This document shows, in pieces, positions 48,628-56,421 of a DNA stretch of 64,000 nt. The position numbers and the translations under genes are program-made. Within the stretch, counting starts at the first letter, position 1, and each line of letters begins with the position of its first letter. Under the pieces are notes generated by a model. That model did no database searches and was not told where the DNA came from. It was given only the letters and a program-made list of their open reading frames with translations. The stretch is from an uncultured bacterium. Lineage in GTDB: Bacteria > Planctomycetota > Phycisphaerae > Phycisphaerales > UBA1924. The stretch spans positions 1-64,000 of the forward strand of contig CAILKP010000067.1 of the NCBI GenBank assembly GCA_903834785.1, written 5' to 3'.

Positions 48628-49434
48628 TCACCCACCCTGCCCGTGCGGCACATACTGGCTGATGCTCGCCAGCGGCTCGACTCGCTCGGGGCTTCCTGCA
48701 CCAAGCAGCAGCCGCCCCTGAGCATCGATGCCGCGGATTGTGCCCTGACGCGTGTTGCCATCCGGCAGCGTCGCGCTGACGGTGCGGCCGATGCCCCACA
48801 TCACCTCCGCAAATGCCGCACACGCGGCTTCATCGCTCGCCGGTTCGTGCAGCACACCAAGGACCGAGGCCACGAGCCGCTTGCGGAAGATCTCCAGTTC
48901 AATCGGCTCACCCGTCAGTGAGATGGTGCTCGCCGCGGCGGCCTGAACCTCCGGGTGCAGTGTGGAGACCGGATTGTTGATGTTGCAGCCGATGCCGACG
49001 AGCACCCAGCGGGTGGTAGTTGATAGCGGGCTGGTGGGCAGTCGCGTCGGGCCGCTGGCGGTTTCGATCAGCATACCCGCGAGCTTGCGGTCACTGGCCA
49101 TCACGTCATTGGGCCACTTGCAGCGGATGCTGAAGTTGGGGCCCATTGCCCGGGCCAGTACCCGCTGAACCGCGAGCCCCAACTGCAGTGAGAGTGTCTC
49201 GGGCAGGTGGCCACCGGCGTACGGGCCGCCGCCCTCGGGCAGCGGCCACAGCAGCGTCATCCACAGCCCGCCGAAGGGGCTGCTCCAGTGCCGCCCGTGC
49301 CGGCCGATGCCGCCGGTCTGCCGAGCGGCCAGCACCAGGTGCGACTGGGGTGGAAGTTCACCACTGGCCACCAGCCGCCGGGCCTGCAGAGAGGTGGAAT
49401 CAAGCTGGTCGAATCGCAGAACGTGAACGGACAC
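48628..49434 (-). CDS. birA: Biotin-[acetyl-CoA-carboxylase] ligase, no DNA-binding domain
   Basis: 268 residues. BirA activates biotin with ATP and attaches it to the carboxyl carrier protein. The biotin/ATP loop is QTGGIGRHGRHWSSPFGGLW (a GRGRxGRxW variant), followed by CKWPNDVMASDRKLAGMLIE and GIGCNINNP. The C-terminal domain has NTRQGTIRGIDAQGRLLL. There is no N-terminal helix-turn-helix, so it is the monofunctional type without repressor role. The GTG start at 49434 has no strong ribosome binding site. It converges with rpiA, 27 bp apart. Confidence 0.93.
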   Translation of the reverse strand: MSVHVLRFDQLDSTSLQARRLVASGELPPQSHLVLAARQTGGIGRHGRHWSSPFGGLWMTLLWPLPEGGGPYAGGHLPETLSLQLGLAVQRVLARAMGPNFSIRCKWPNDVMASDRKLAGMLIETASGPTRLPTSPLSTTTRWVLVGIGCNINNPVSTLHPEVQAAAASTISLTGEPIELEIFRKRLVASVLGVLHEPASDEAACAAFAEVMWGIGRTVSATLPDGNTRQGTIRGIDAQGRLLLGAGSPERVEPLASISQYVPHGQGG

Positions 49435-49471
49435 GGATGGACACTCGTGTGGTGTGCGGGGTGCGGGCGGG

Positions 49472-50704
49472 TCAGGGCTTGGGAGTCGCGGGTGGAACCG
49501 GAGCGGGCGTTGCCGGGGGAGCGGGTGCGGGCGCCGGTGCCGGTGCAGCAGCCGGAGCCGCGGGCGGCGCTGCCGGTCCCACGTTGGCGCCCTTCACGGC
49601 CAGGGCTTCTTCAACCGGTGCGTTGCCGGGGGCAAGCTCATCAATGCCGATGATCCGCCGCGCACCGTTGACCACCCGGTCCCAGTCAAAGGCCGAGCCC
49701 GGGTCGGCCTTGTCATCCTGAATGTGGTAGTGGCCCAGCACGCCGGTGAAGGCCTTGAGCTGCTCATCGGGCAGCTTGCCGGTGACCAGCTTGCCATCGG
49801 CACCCTTGGGGTAATCCAGCCGGATCCGCGGCAGCGCCTTGTGCAGCGCGGCGGTCAGCTTCGTCAGTGAGTCGTACTGCTGGTCCGTCAGGTCGTACTG
49901 CATCCGCGGCGAACCCTGGATGGTGCCCACGATCGGCCGCTGACGCGACGGGCGGCCGATGAAGTCCTTCGTGCGCACGCCTCCACCACCCAGTTCCGGC
50001 GGCACCGTGATGGTCACGTTGCCTTCCTGATCCATGCTGTACCAGCGGGTAAAGGGGTGCTTCTCCTTGACCGTGTACGCGCCCATGTTGGCGATCTCGA
50101 TGCCCACGGAGCGGTCGTTGCTGGTCGTGGCGTGGTACGCGCGTTCCTTAAGGTCCAGCGTCTGGTAGATGGTGCCGTCGATATCCACCATGAAGTGGAC
50201 CGACAGGCCGCGGACATCGTGCAGGATGCGGAAACACGTGCGCGACGTGCCGCAGACGTCGTAGTGCAGGACAAACTGGTCGACCTGCTCGCGGAGGGTC
50301 TCCAGGTCGATGCCGCCGCCGCGGATCGCTTCGATCTGCGAGGCCGTCAGCGTGATGCCCGGCCAGGGCTCGGGCTGCTTTTCGGCAAACCGCATGAAAC
50401 GGGGGCTGTAGCGGGCGGGGCTGTCCGGCCCGCCGCCGTCCTTCTTGCTCGCTTCCCAGGAGGCGTCCTTTACACGTGCGAACCGCTTCTCGGTGCGGTA
50501 TGCGTCGTAGCCGCCCGGATCGGTCCAGAGCACCACCGGGGCGCCGGTGTGGAAGAGCACACCGGCGACCATGATCTCATCGCCCTTGCGTGGGTAGGCC
50601 ACATCGCCGATGCGCTGCTGCATGCAGCCGGGCAGCAGGCAGAGCAGGACGGCACAGACCAGGAAGCGGGAGACGGTGTGGATCGGACGCGCATCGTGCG
50701 GCAT
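49472..50704 (-). CDS. N-acetylmuramoyl-L-alanine amidase (Amidase_2), lipoprotein
   Basis: 410 residues. A lipoprotein signal (FLVCAVLLCLLPGC) precedes an Amidase_2/PGRP-type zinc fold. Zinc and catalytic residues are in FVLHYDVCGTSRT (His), LKERAYHATTSNDRSVGIEI (His, Glu) and GHYHIQDDKADPGSAFDWDR (His, Lys/Asp). It should cut the amide between MurNAc and the stem peptide from the periplasmic side. A Pro/Ala tail of ~45 residues follows. The start MPHDAR (50704) is preferred to an ATG at 50758. birA lies 37 bp downstream on the same strand. Confidence 0.9.
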   Translation of the reverse strand: MPHDARPIHTVSRFLVCAVLLCLLPGCMQQRIGDVAYPRKGDEIMVAGVLFHTGAPVVLWTDPGGYDAYRTEKRFARVKDASWEASKKDGGGPDSPARYSPRFMRFAEKQPEPWPGITLTASQIEAIRGGGIDLETLREQVDQFVLHYDVCGTSRTCFRILHDVRGLSVHFMVDIDGTIYQTLDLKERAYHATTSNDRSVGIEIANMGAYTVKEKHPFTRWYSMDQEGNVTITVPPELGGGGVRTKDFIGRPSRQRPIVGTIQGSPRMQYDLTDQQYDSLTKLTAALHKALPRIRLDYPKGADGKLVTGKLPDEQLKAFTGVLGHYHIQDDKADPGSAFDWDRVVNGARRIIGIDELAPGNAPVEEALAVKGANVGPAAPPAAPAAAPAPAPAPAPPATPAPVPPATPKP

Positions 50705-50774
50705 GGTCAAACGTAGCCGCGGGAGGCGGGAGCGAGGACACCGGATGATGAACTGCACGGGGCCGGCGGCGGGA

Positions 50775-51221
50775 TCAACCTCGCTGGACCAGGTACACCC
50801 CGCCCAGCACCAGCAGGGCCCCTGCGGCCCGCGGCAGGGTGATCTCGCGGACCGGTACCTCCAGCCAGCCGAAGTGGTCGATGGCCAGCGAGCAGATCAC
50901 CTGACCCAGGATCATGCACCCCACCAGCGTGGCGGCACCAATCTTGGGCTGGGCGAGCACGGCGACGGTGACAAAGAAGGCTCCCAGCAGGCCGCCGGTA
51001 AAGCCGTACCACGGCGTGCCGGGCACGTGCTGGAGCTTGGGCTGATCCACGCGGGCCAGCAGCAGGACGAGGCCGAGGGCCAGGGTGCCCCCGGCGAAGC
51101 TGATCAGTGCCGCGAAGATGGGGCTTTCGCTGCTGCGGCGGATCGCACCGTTGACGCCTGCTTGGACCGGGATGAACACACCGGCCAGCACGGCCGCCAG
51201 AACGTACGGGAGAAACGCCAT
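50775..51221 (-). CDS. DMT-type membrane transporter, YdcZ (DUF606) family
   Basis: 148 residues with about five membrane helices. Start FLPYVLAAVLAGVFIPVQAG, then VNGAIRRSSESPIFAALISF, AGGTLALGLVLL and GLLGAFFVTVAVLAQPKIGA, with TLVGCMILGQVICSLAIDHF late. This matches the YdcZ small transporter family, half the size of EamA proteins and often acting as pairs or dimers. The substrate is unknown. The start at 51221 is fixed by the first helix; the longer frame upstream is antisense to proA and not a gene. It is divergent from proA. Confidence 0.85.
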   Translation of the reverse strand: MAFLPYVLAAVLAGVFIPVQAGVNGAIRRSSESPIFAALISFAGGTLALGLVLLLARVDQPKLQHVPGTPWYGFTGGLLGAFFVTVAVLAQPKIGAATLVGCMILGQVICSLAIDHFGWLEVPVREITLPRAAGALLVLGGVYLVQRG

Positions 51222-51350
51222 ACGGATCTGTAGGCGGCAGGGCGGCGGCAGGGCGGGGGAGAGGGCGGAACACAGGCTGGGGAACAGGTTGGGGCAATCC
51301 ACCGTCCCCGCGGCCGTGGTGCCGGGCCCGCTGCCTGCCAACCCTTGGCT

Positions 51351-52643
51351 ATGAGCATCGTCCCGCCGGAGCAGACCAGTGAGAGCATCGATCAGCTGGG
51401 GCCGCGTGCGCGGCGGGCGAGCCATCAGGTCATGGGCCTTCCCGCGGCGACGCGCAACCAGGCCCTCGTGGAGCTGGCGCGGCTCCTGGCCGCCCAGAGC
51501 CAGCAGATTCTGGAGGCAAACACTCGCGACCTCGCGGCGGCGGAGCGGGCTGGGGTCAGCGGACCGAAGCTCAAACGGCTGGGGCTGAGTGCCGAGGCGG
51601 TAGCGAATCTGGCGGCGGGGGTGCGGGCGGTCGCAGGCCAGCCCGACCCGCTGGGTGGCGTGACGCGTCAGTGGCGCAGCCCGTCGGATCTCATCGTTGA
51701 AAAGGTGCGCACCCCGCTGGGGGTGATCGCGATGATCTACGAGGCCCGGCCGGGCGTAACGGTTGATGCCTTCGCGCTGTGCTTTAAGGCCGGCAACGCC
51801 TGCATCCTCAAAGGCGGGCGTGAGGCGGCGGAGACCAACGCCGTGCTGCTCGGACTCATCCGGCGGGCACTGGGGCAGTTCGGCGTCACGGCCGATGCGG
51901 TCCAACTGGTGACCAGCACGGACCGCGAGCAGCTCAAGGTGCTGCTGGCCGATCGCGGGAACATTGACCTGGTCATTCCGCGCGGCGGTGAGGAGCTGAT
52001 CCGATTCGTCGCCGAGCACAGCCGCATCCCCACGCTGCAGCACTTCAAGGGCGTGTGCCATGTGTACGTCCACGCCGCGGCGGATCTGGACATGGCCGAG
52101 CGGATCTGCGTGACAGGGAAAACCAGCAGCCCGGCAACCTGCAACGCCACTGAGTGCATTCTGGTTGACGGTGCCATCGCCGAGCAGTTTGTGCCCCGGC
52201 TGGTCGCGGCGTACCGGGCGGTTGGCGTTGAGGTCCGGGGTGATGCCCAGGTGTGCCGGCTGGGCGGGGCGGCCGTACAGCCGGCCGGCGAGCAGGACTT
52301 CGGCTGCGAGTTCCTGGATCTCGTGGTCGCCATGAAGGTGGTGGGGGGGAAGTTCGGTGCAGGAAGTATGGAACAGGCCATCGAGCACATCCACCGGTAC
52401 ACCTCCGACCATACCGAAGCGATTGTCACGGCGGATCCCGTAGCCGCCGACACCTTCGTGCGGGCAGTCCGCAGTTCGTGCGTGCTGGTCAACGCCTCCA
52501 CCCGCAACAACGACGGCGGTGCGCTGGGCCTTGGGGCCGAGATCGGTATCTCCACATCGCGGCTGCATGCCTACGGGCCCATGGGCGTTCAGGAGCTGAC
52601 CATCGAGCGGTTTGTGGTGCGCGGGCAGGGACAGTGCCGCTGA
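51351..52643 (+). CDS. proA: Glutamate-5-semialdehyde dehydrogenase (gamma-glutamyl phosphate reductase)
   Basis: 430 residues. ProA reduces gamma-glutamyl phosphate with NADPH in proline synthesis. Motifs: TPLGVIAMIYEARPGVTVDA, ALCFKAGNACILKGGREAAE, DLVIPRGGEELIRFV, the catalytic Cys in SPATCNATE, and STRNNDGGALGLGAEIGIST plus LHAYGPMG near the end. The length is normal. The start is ATG 51351; TTG 51345 is possible. proB is not in the window. The TerC gene starts 16 bp after the stop. Confidence 0.96.
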   Translation: MSIVPPEQTSESIDQLGPRARRASHQVMGLPAATRNQALVELARLLAAQSQQILEANTRDLAAAERAGVSGPKLKRLGLSAEAVANLAAGVRAVAGQPDPLGGVTRQWRSPSDLIVEKVRTPLGVIAMIYEARPGVTVDAFALCFKAGNACILKGGREAAETNAVLLGLIRRALGQFGVTADAVQLVTSTDREQLKVLLADRGNIDLVIPRGGEELIRFVAEHSRIPTLQHFKGVCHVYVHAAADLDMAERICVTGKTSSPATCNATECILVDGAIAEQFVPRLVAAYRAVGVEVRGDAQVCRLGGAAVQPAGEQDFGCEFLDLVVAMKVVGGKFGAGSMEQAIEHIHRYTSDHTEAIVTADPVAADTFVRAVRSSCVLVNASTRNNDGGALGLGAEIGISTSRLHAYGPMGVQELTIERFVVRGQGQCR

Positions 52644-52659
52644 GGCGTGACCGTGCGCG

Positions 52660-54186
52660 ATGCCGCGGGCTACGTTTGCCCCGGTGACGTATCCCTGGCT
52701 CATCCTGGCGGGCGTGATTGCGGCGTGGGCACTTGCCGAGCTGATGCTGGCCGGACGCCCCGCGCGGATCGCCGCGCTGCATTCCGGCGGGAAACTGGAC
52801 CAGCGGACGGCCGGAATTTCTGTTGCGCTGTGGGTGCTGGTCGCCGCCGCGATGGCGATGGTCGTCACGCTGATGTACTCCCACGGGTTTCAGGGGGTCA
52901 ACGATGCGCTGCTGCTGGATCCGGTGCGAAGCGTGCGGCCGAGTGCTGAGGACGCCCTGCTGCAGTTCCTGACCGTGTACGTGACCGAGCTTGCCCTGAG
53001 CGTGGACAACCTTGCGCTGTGGGCCCTGCTGTTTAGCTGGTACCGGATCGATCCGGCCCGGCAGTCGCGGATCCTGTTCTACGGGCTTGCGATAAGTCTG
53101 GCGATGCGATTCGGGCTGATCTGGGGCTCGGCCCGGCTGTGGCATCTCTACGAGTCCATGAGTCACGTCTTTGCCGCGGTGTTGGGCCTGGCCATGGTCC
53201 GCACGCTGGTGATGCCGGACTGGTCCACCAACTTCGAGCAGCGGCCGCACGTCCGGGTGCTCAGTTGGATGCTGGGCGTCGGTCCTGCGGGCGGGGCGGG
53301 CGTGGGCATGATGGCCCCCGACTACGGTGCCCGGGCCGAGCAGAAGGGGCGGCTTGTCCTGCTTCTGGTGGTGCTCTCCGGTGCGGCGGATCTGACGTAC
53401 GCCGTGGACTCCATCCCCGCGGCCTTTGCCATCACTCGCGACCCGTTCATCGCGTTTGCCGCCTCGGCCTGCGTGATTCTCATGCTCCGTTCGCTGCACC
53501 TGGCCCTGGGCGGCGTGGTGCGGGCGTTCCGCTTCATGAAGCTCGCCCTGCTTGCGGTTCTGGGCTATTTCGTTGTGAAGCTGTGGATCCTGCCCCGGAC
53601 CGATGTGCCGACCTGGCTGACCCTCGCCGTCGTGACCGCGGTCTTTGTGTTCTTCGGTGTGCTTTCGTGGATGCACTACCGCTCGCTGGGCTTTGCTCCG
53701 GTTGTGCCTGAACGGCCCGCACCCGTGGCCGACATGGCCGAGGCCATCGCCGCGACCCGACGGAACCTGCGCAAGGTGTTCATTCTTATCGCAGGGACCC
53801 TGCTGATGTGCTCGGCCGCCGTCATCGGCCCGCTGCCCGGACCGGGCGGCAGTATCGTGTTCTTCGCCGGGCTTGGACTGCTCGCCACCGAGTTTGTCTG
53901 GGCCCGCAAGTTGCTCATCCAGCTCAAGGCCCAGGCCGAGAAGATGGGCGAACGCACCGACACCATCACCGCCAAGACCGGCGTCTGGCCCGTACCGATC
54001 CTGATGGCGTTGTACGTGGCGGTGGGCTGGGTAGTGGTGCGATACGGGATCATTCCGTACGAGTTCGCGCTGGCCGTCATCGGCGGTGCCGCCTTCCCGG
54101 TGGCGCTGTTGCTGGCCCGGATGATCACCGGCTGGTGGCTCTCCCGCAAGAGCGGCACCCAGCCAGCAACGCCGCCAGCACCATGA
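52660..54186 (+). CDS. TerC-family membrane protein fused to a PGPGW-type domain
   Basis: 508 residues. The N-terminal ~340 residues are a TerC/Alx-type membrane protein with nine or so helices; the two family motifs are ALSVDNLALWALLF and YAVDSIPAAFAIT. The C-terminal part (about 360-500) contains VIGPLPGPGGSIVFFAGLGL, then LATEFVWARKLL, and later two helices. This is the PGPGW small membrane protein layout with G in place of W. TerC proteins handle metal ions (Mn2+) at the membrane; the added domain is normally a separate protein. proA is 16 bp upstream and tgt 65 bp downstream. Confidence 0.88.
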   Translation: MPRATFAPVTYPWLILAGVIAAWALAELMLAGRPARIAALHSGGKLDQRTAGISVALWVLVAAAMAMVVTLMYSHGFQGVNDALLLDPVRSVRPSAEDALLQFLTVYVTELALSVDNLALWALLFSWYRIDPARQSRILFYGLAISLAMRFGLIWGSARLWHLYESMSHVFAAVLGLAMVRTLVMPDWSTNFEQRPHVRVLSWMLGVGPAGGAGVGMMAPDYGARAEQKGRLVLLLVVLSGAADLTYAVDSIPAAFAITRDPFIAFAASACVILMLRSLHLALGGVVRAFRFMKLALLAVLGYFVVKLWILPRTDVPTWLTLAVVTAVFVFFGVLSWMHYRSLGFAPVVPERPAPVADMAEAIAATRRNLRKVFILIAGTLLMCSAAVIGPLPGPGGSIVFFAGLGLLATEFVWARKLLIQLKAQAEKMGERTDTITAKTGVWPVPILMALYVAVGWVVVRYGIIPYEFALAVIGGAAFPVALLLARMITGWWLSRKSGTQPATPPAP

Positions 54187-54251
54187 CGCGGCCCGGACCG
54201 GCGGGGTATGCTCGGGCGGCGGGCTGCCCTGTGGGCGAGTGACCGCTGTCT

Positions 54252-55562
54252 ATGGCTCTGAGCTTTTCAATCTCGTCGAGATCGTCGGTGTGCCGAGCCC
54301 GGGTCGGTCGCGTGGTGACCAAGCACGGTGCGTTCGATACGCCCGCGTTCATGCCTGTGGGCACGCGCGGCACGGTCAAGGGGATCCTGCCCCATCTGCT
54401 GGCAGAGACCGGCGCACAGATTTGTCTGGGCAATACCTATCACTTGCTGCTTCGGCCGGGGCCGGAGACCGTTGCGGCGCTCGGCGGTCTGCAGGTGTTC
54501 ACGGGCTGGAACCGGCCGATGCTCACCGACTCGGGCGGCTACCAGGCCTACTCGATGGCCAACATCAACTCCATCAGCGATGAAGGGGTGACATTTAAGT
54601 CCATCGTCGATGGCGCGACGGTGCACCTCTCGCCGGAACGGGCCACGGCCGTACAGAACACCCTTGGTGCGGACATCATCATGGCCTTTGACGACTGCCC
54701 GCCGAGCATGGACGCGGCAGCGGCCGACGAAGGCGAACCCGCCGCGGCGGAACGGTCCGAGCCGGCCCCCGCACAGCCGGAGGCGCGTCTCGACCCGCGG
54801 CTGGACCGCGTGCTCCGCCGCGACAAGCAGGCGACCAAGAGCCGCAAGGGCTTCGACCACGCCGCACGGCTCAAGGAAGCCAACGAGCGCACCGTGCGAT
54901 GGCTTGAACGCTGCAAGGCGGCACACCTGGCCAGCGGCCGCGCGGGTGAGCAGTCGCTCTTTGGCATCGTCCAGGGCGGAACGGACTTCGCCCAGCGAAC
55001 CTGGTCGGCCGAGCGCATCTGCAATATCGAACTGCCCGGCTACGCCATCGGCGGCGTGGCCGTGGGCGAGACCTCCGCCGACATTGCCCGCGTGGTGCGC
55101 CACACCGCGCCGCTGCTGCCGGAGTCCAAGCCCCGCTACCTCATGGGTGTCGGCTACGAGCGCGACATCGTCGCCGCCGTGATGGCCGGTGTTGACATGT
55201 TCGACTGCGTCCTGCCGACCCGCAACGGCCGCAACGCCAACGCGTTCACCCCGGCCGGGCAGATGCGGCTTCGCAACGCCAAGTTCAGTCAGGACACCCA
55301 GCCCATCTGGCCCGGGTGCGACTGCCACGCCTGCCGCCCGGACCCTGTCACAGGCAGGCACTTCTCTCGCGGGTACCTGCGGCACCTGTTCATGGCCGAT
55401 GAAATGCTGGGGCCGATTCTGGTGACGCTCCACAACCTGCGGCACTTCCAGCGGCTGACCGCGGACTTGCGGGCGACCATCCCCGGCGGGGACTGGCAGG
55501 GCTTTACCGCACGCTGGCCCGTGTGTGCTGAGGCGGTCGCGGCCGGACTGGCGGCATCCTGA
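54252..55562 (+). CDS. tgt: tRNA-guanine transglycosylase with insertion
   Basis: 436 residues. Tgt swaps G34 for preQ1 in GUN-anticodon tRNAs. Motifs: TPAFMPVGTRGTVKGI, LGNTYHLLLRPG, LTDSGGYQAYSM (binding-site Asp), FGIVQGGTDFAQR, the nucleophile Asp in DMFDCVLPTRNGRNANAFT, and zinc ligands CDCHAC with a later His. Between FDDCPP and RWLERC there is an insert of roughly 45 residues, Ala/Glu/Pro-rich and then basic (RLDPRLDRVLRRDKQATKSR), which standard Tgt (about 375 residues) lacks. It heads the usual tgt-yajC-secDF order. Confidence 0.95.
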   Translation: MALSFSISSRSSVCRARVGRVVTKHGAFDTPAFMPVGTRGTVKGILPHLLAETGAQICLGNTYHLLLRPGPETVAALGGLQVFTGWNRPMLTDSGGYQAYSMANINSISDEGVTFKSIVDGATVHLSPERATAVQNTLGADIIMAFDDCPPSMDAAAADEGEPAAAERSEPAPAQPEARLDPRLDRVLRRDKQATKSRKGFDHAARLKEANERTVRWLERCKAAHLASGRAGEQSLFGIVQGGTDFAQRTWSAERICNIELPGYAIGGVAVGETSADIARVVRHTAPLLPESKPRYLMGVGYERDIVAAVMAGVDMFDCVLPTRNGRNANAFTPAGQMRLRNAKFSQDTQPIWPGCDCHACRPDPVTGRHFSRGYLRHLFMADEMLGPILVTLHNLRHFQRLTADLRATIPGGDWQGFTARWPVCAEAVAAGLAAS

Positions 55563-55753
55563 GTATTGGTAGAGACGGACAGGGGGCCTGTTTCACGCTC
55601 CAGGCCAGATGTTCTCGGACGATGCCGGGCGACAGAACTGCGGTTTGCGGCGGGCACGGGCCTAAACTCCCGACTTGCCGTGCGCCGCTGTTTGGCGTCC
55701 GGTTGGATGAGTGCCGCTGACCGATCTGGCCCCCAACTGCCAGAGGGGCGGCT

Positions 55754-56326
55754 GTGAGTATCGCCATGACCGAAGCAAGCCCGATTTCTACCTTTTTCTT
55801 GACGTTCGCCCAAGCCTCCACTCCCACGGTGGGTGCCGCACCAGCCGCACCCGCGGCCGCGGCTCCGTCCGCGGGCTCCGTTGAGGTGCTCGGCCAGCCC
55901 AAGGGCCCGATACCGGGCGCACCGGTTGCCGCGACCACGCCGGCGGGCACCGGCACCGCGGCGGTTCCGGTTGCCCCCGCAGGCGGCCAGACGGCCCAGC
56001 CCGCACCGAGCATGCTGTCGTTCATGCTGCCGATGATTCTGGTCATCGGCCTGATGCTGGTTTTCAGCATGATGACCAGCCGCAAGGAAAAGAAGAAGCG
56101 TGCTGAGCTGTTTGCCGCGATGGCCCCCGGTGACAAGGTGCAGACCTACGGCGGCATCATCGGCAACATCGCCGAGATCAAAGAGGACGAGGTTGTTCTC
56201 CGCGTCGACGAGGTGACCAACACCCGGATCCGCTTCAACAGGTCTGCGATTCAGGGCGTGCTTCGCAAGCACGGGCAGGCCGCCTCGACTGAGGTCAAGC
56301 TTGCCGGCGCCAAGGCAGGCGTCTGA
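55754..56326 (+). CDS. yajC: Preprotein translocase subunit YajC, with long N-terminal region
   Basis: 190 residues. YajC joins SecDF in the Sec holotranslocon. The membrane helix is SMLSFMLPMILVIGLMLVFS (about 86-106), followed by TSRKEKKKRAELFAAMAPGD and KVQTYGGIIGNIAEI, the normal C-terminal domain. Standard YajC is ~100 residues with the helix at the N-terminus; here ~85 Ala/Pro/Gly-rich residues come first, with a weak hydrophobic patch near residue 12. The GTG start has GAGGGG 7 bases upstream, which supports the long form. secDF follows 96 bp downstream. Confidence 0.93.
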   Translation: MSIAMTEASPISTFFLTFAQASTPTVGAAPAAPAAAAPSAGSVEVLGQPKGPIPGAPVAATTPAGTGTAAVPVAPAGGQTAQPAPSMLSFMLPMILVIGLMLVFSMMTSRKEKKKRAELFAAMAPGDKVQTYGGIIGNIAEIKEDEVVLRVDEVTNTRIRFNRSAIQGVLRKHGQAASTEVKLAGAKAGV

Positions 56327-56421
56327 TCAAGATCGTGTAATCATTCGTGCCGCCCGGGTGTCCCGGGCGGCACGTTCGTCTGTTTTTCGCCCGGTTTTCT
56401 GCTTCAACCCGACACATTCAT

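Noticed and set aside
51222-52868. Minus-strand extension of the YdcZ frame antisense to proA
   Set aside because: It is a shadow of proA. The membrane protein proper starts at 51221 with its first helix.
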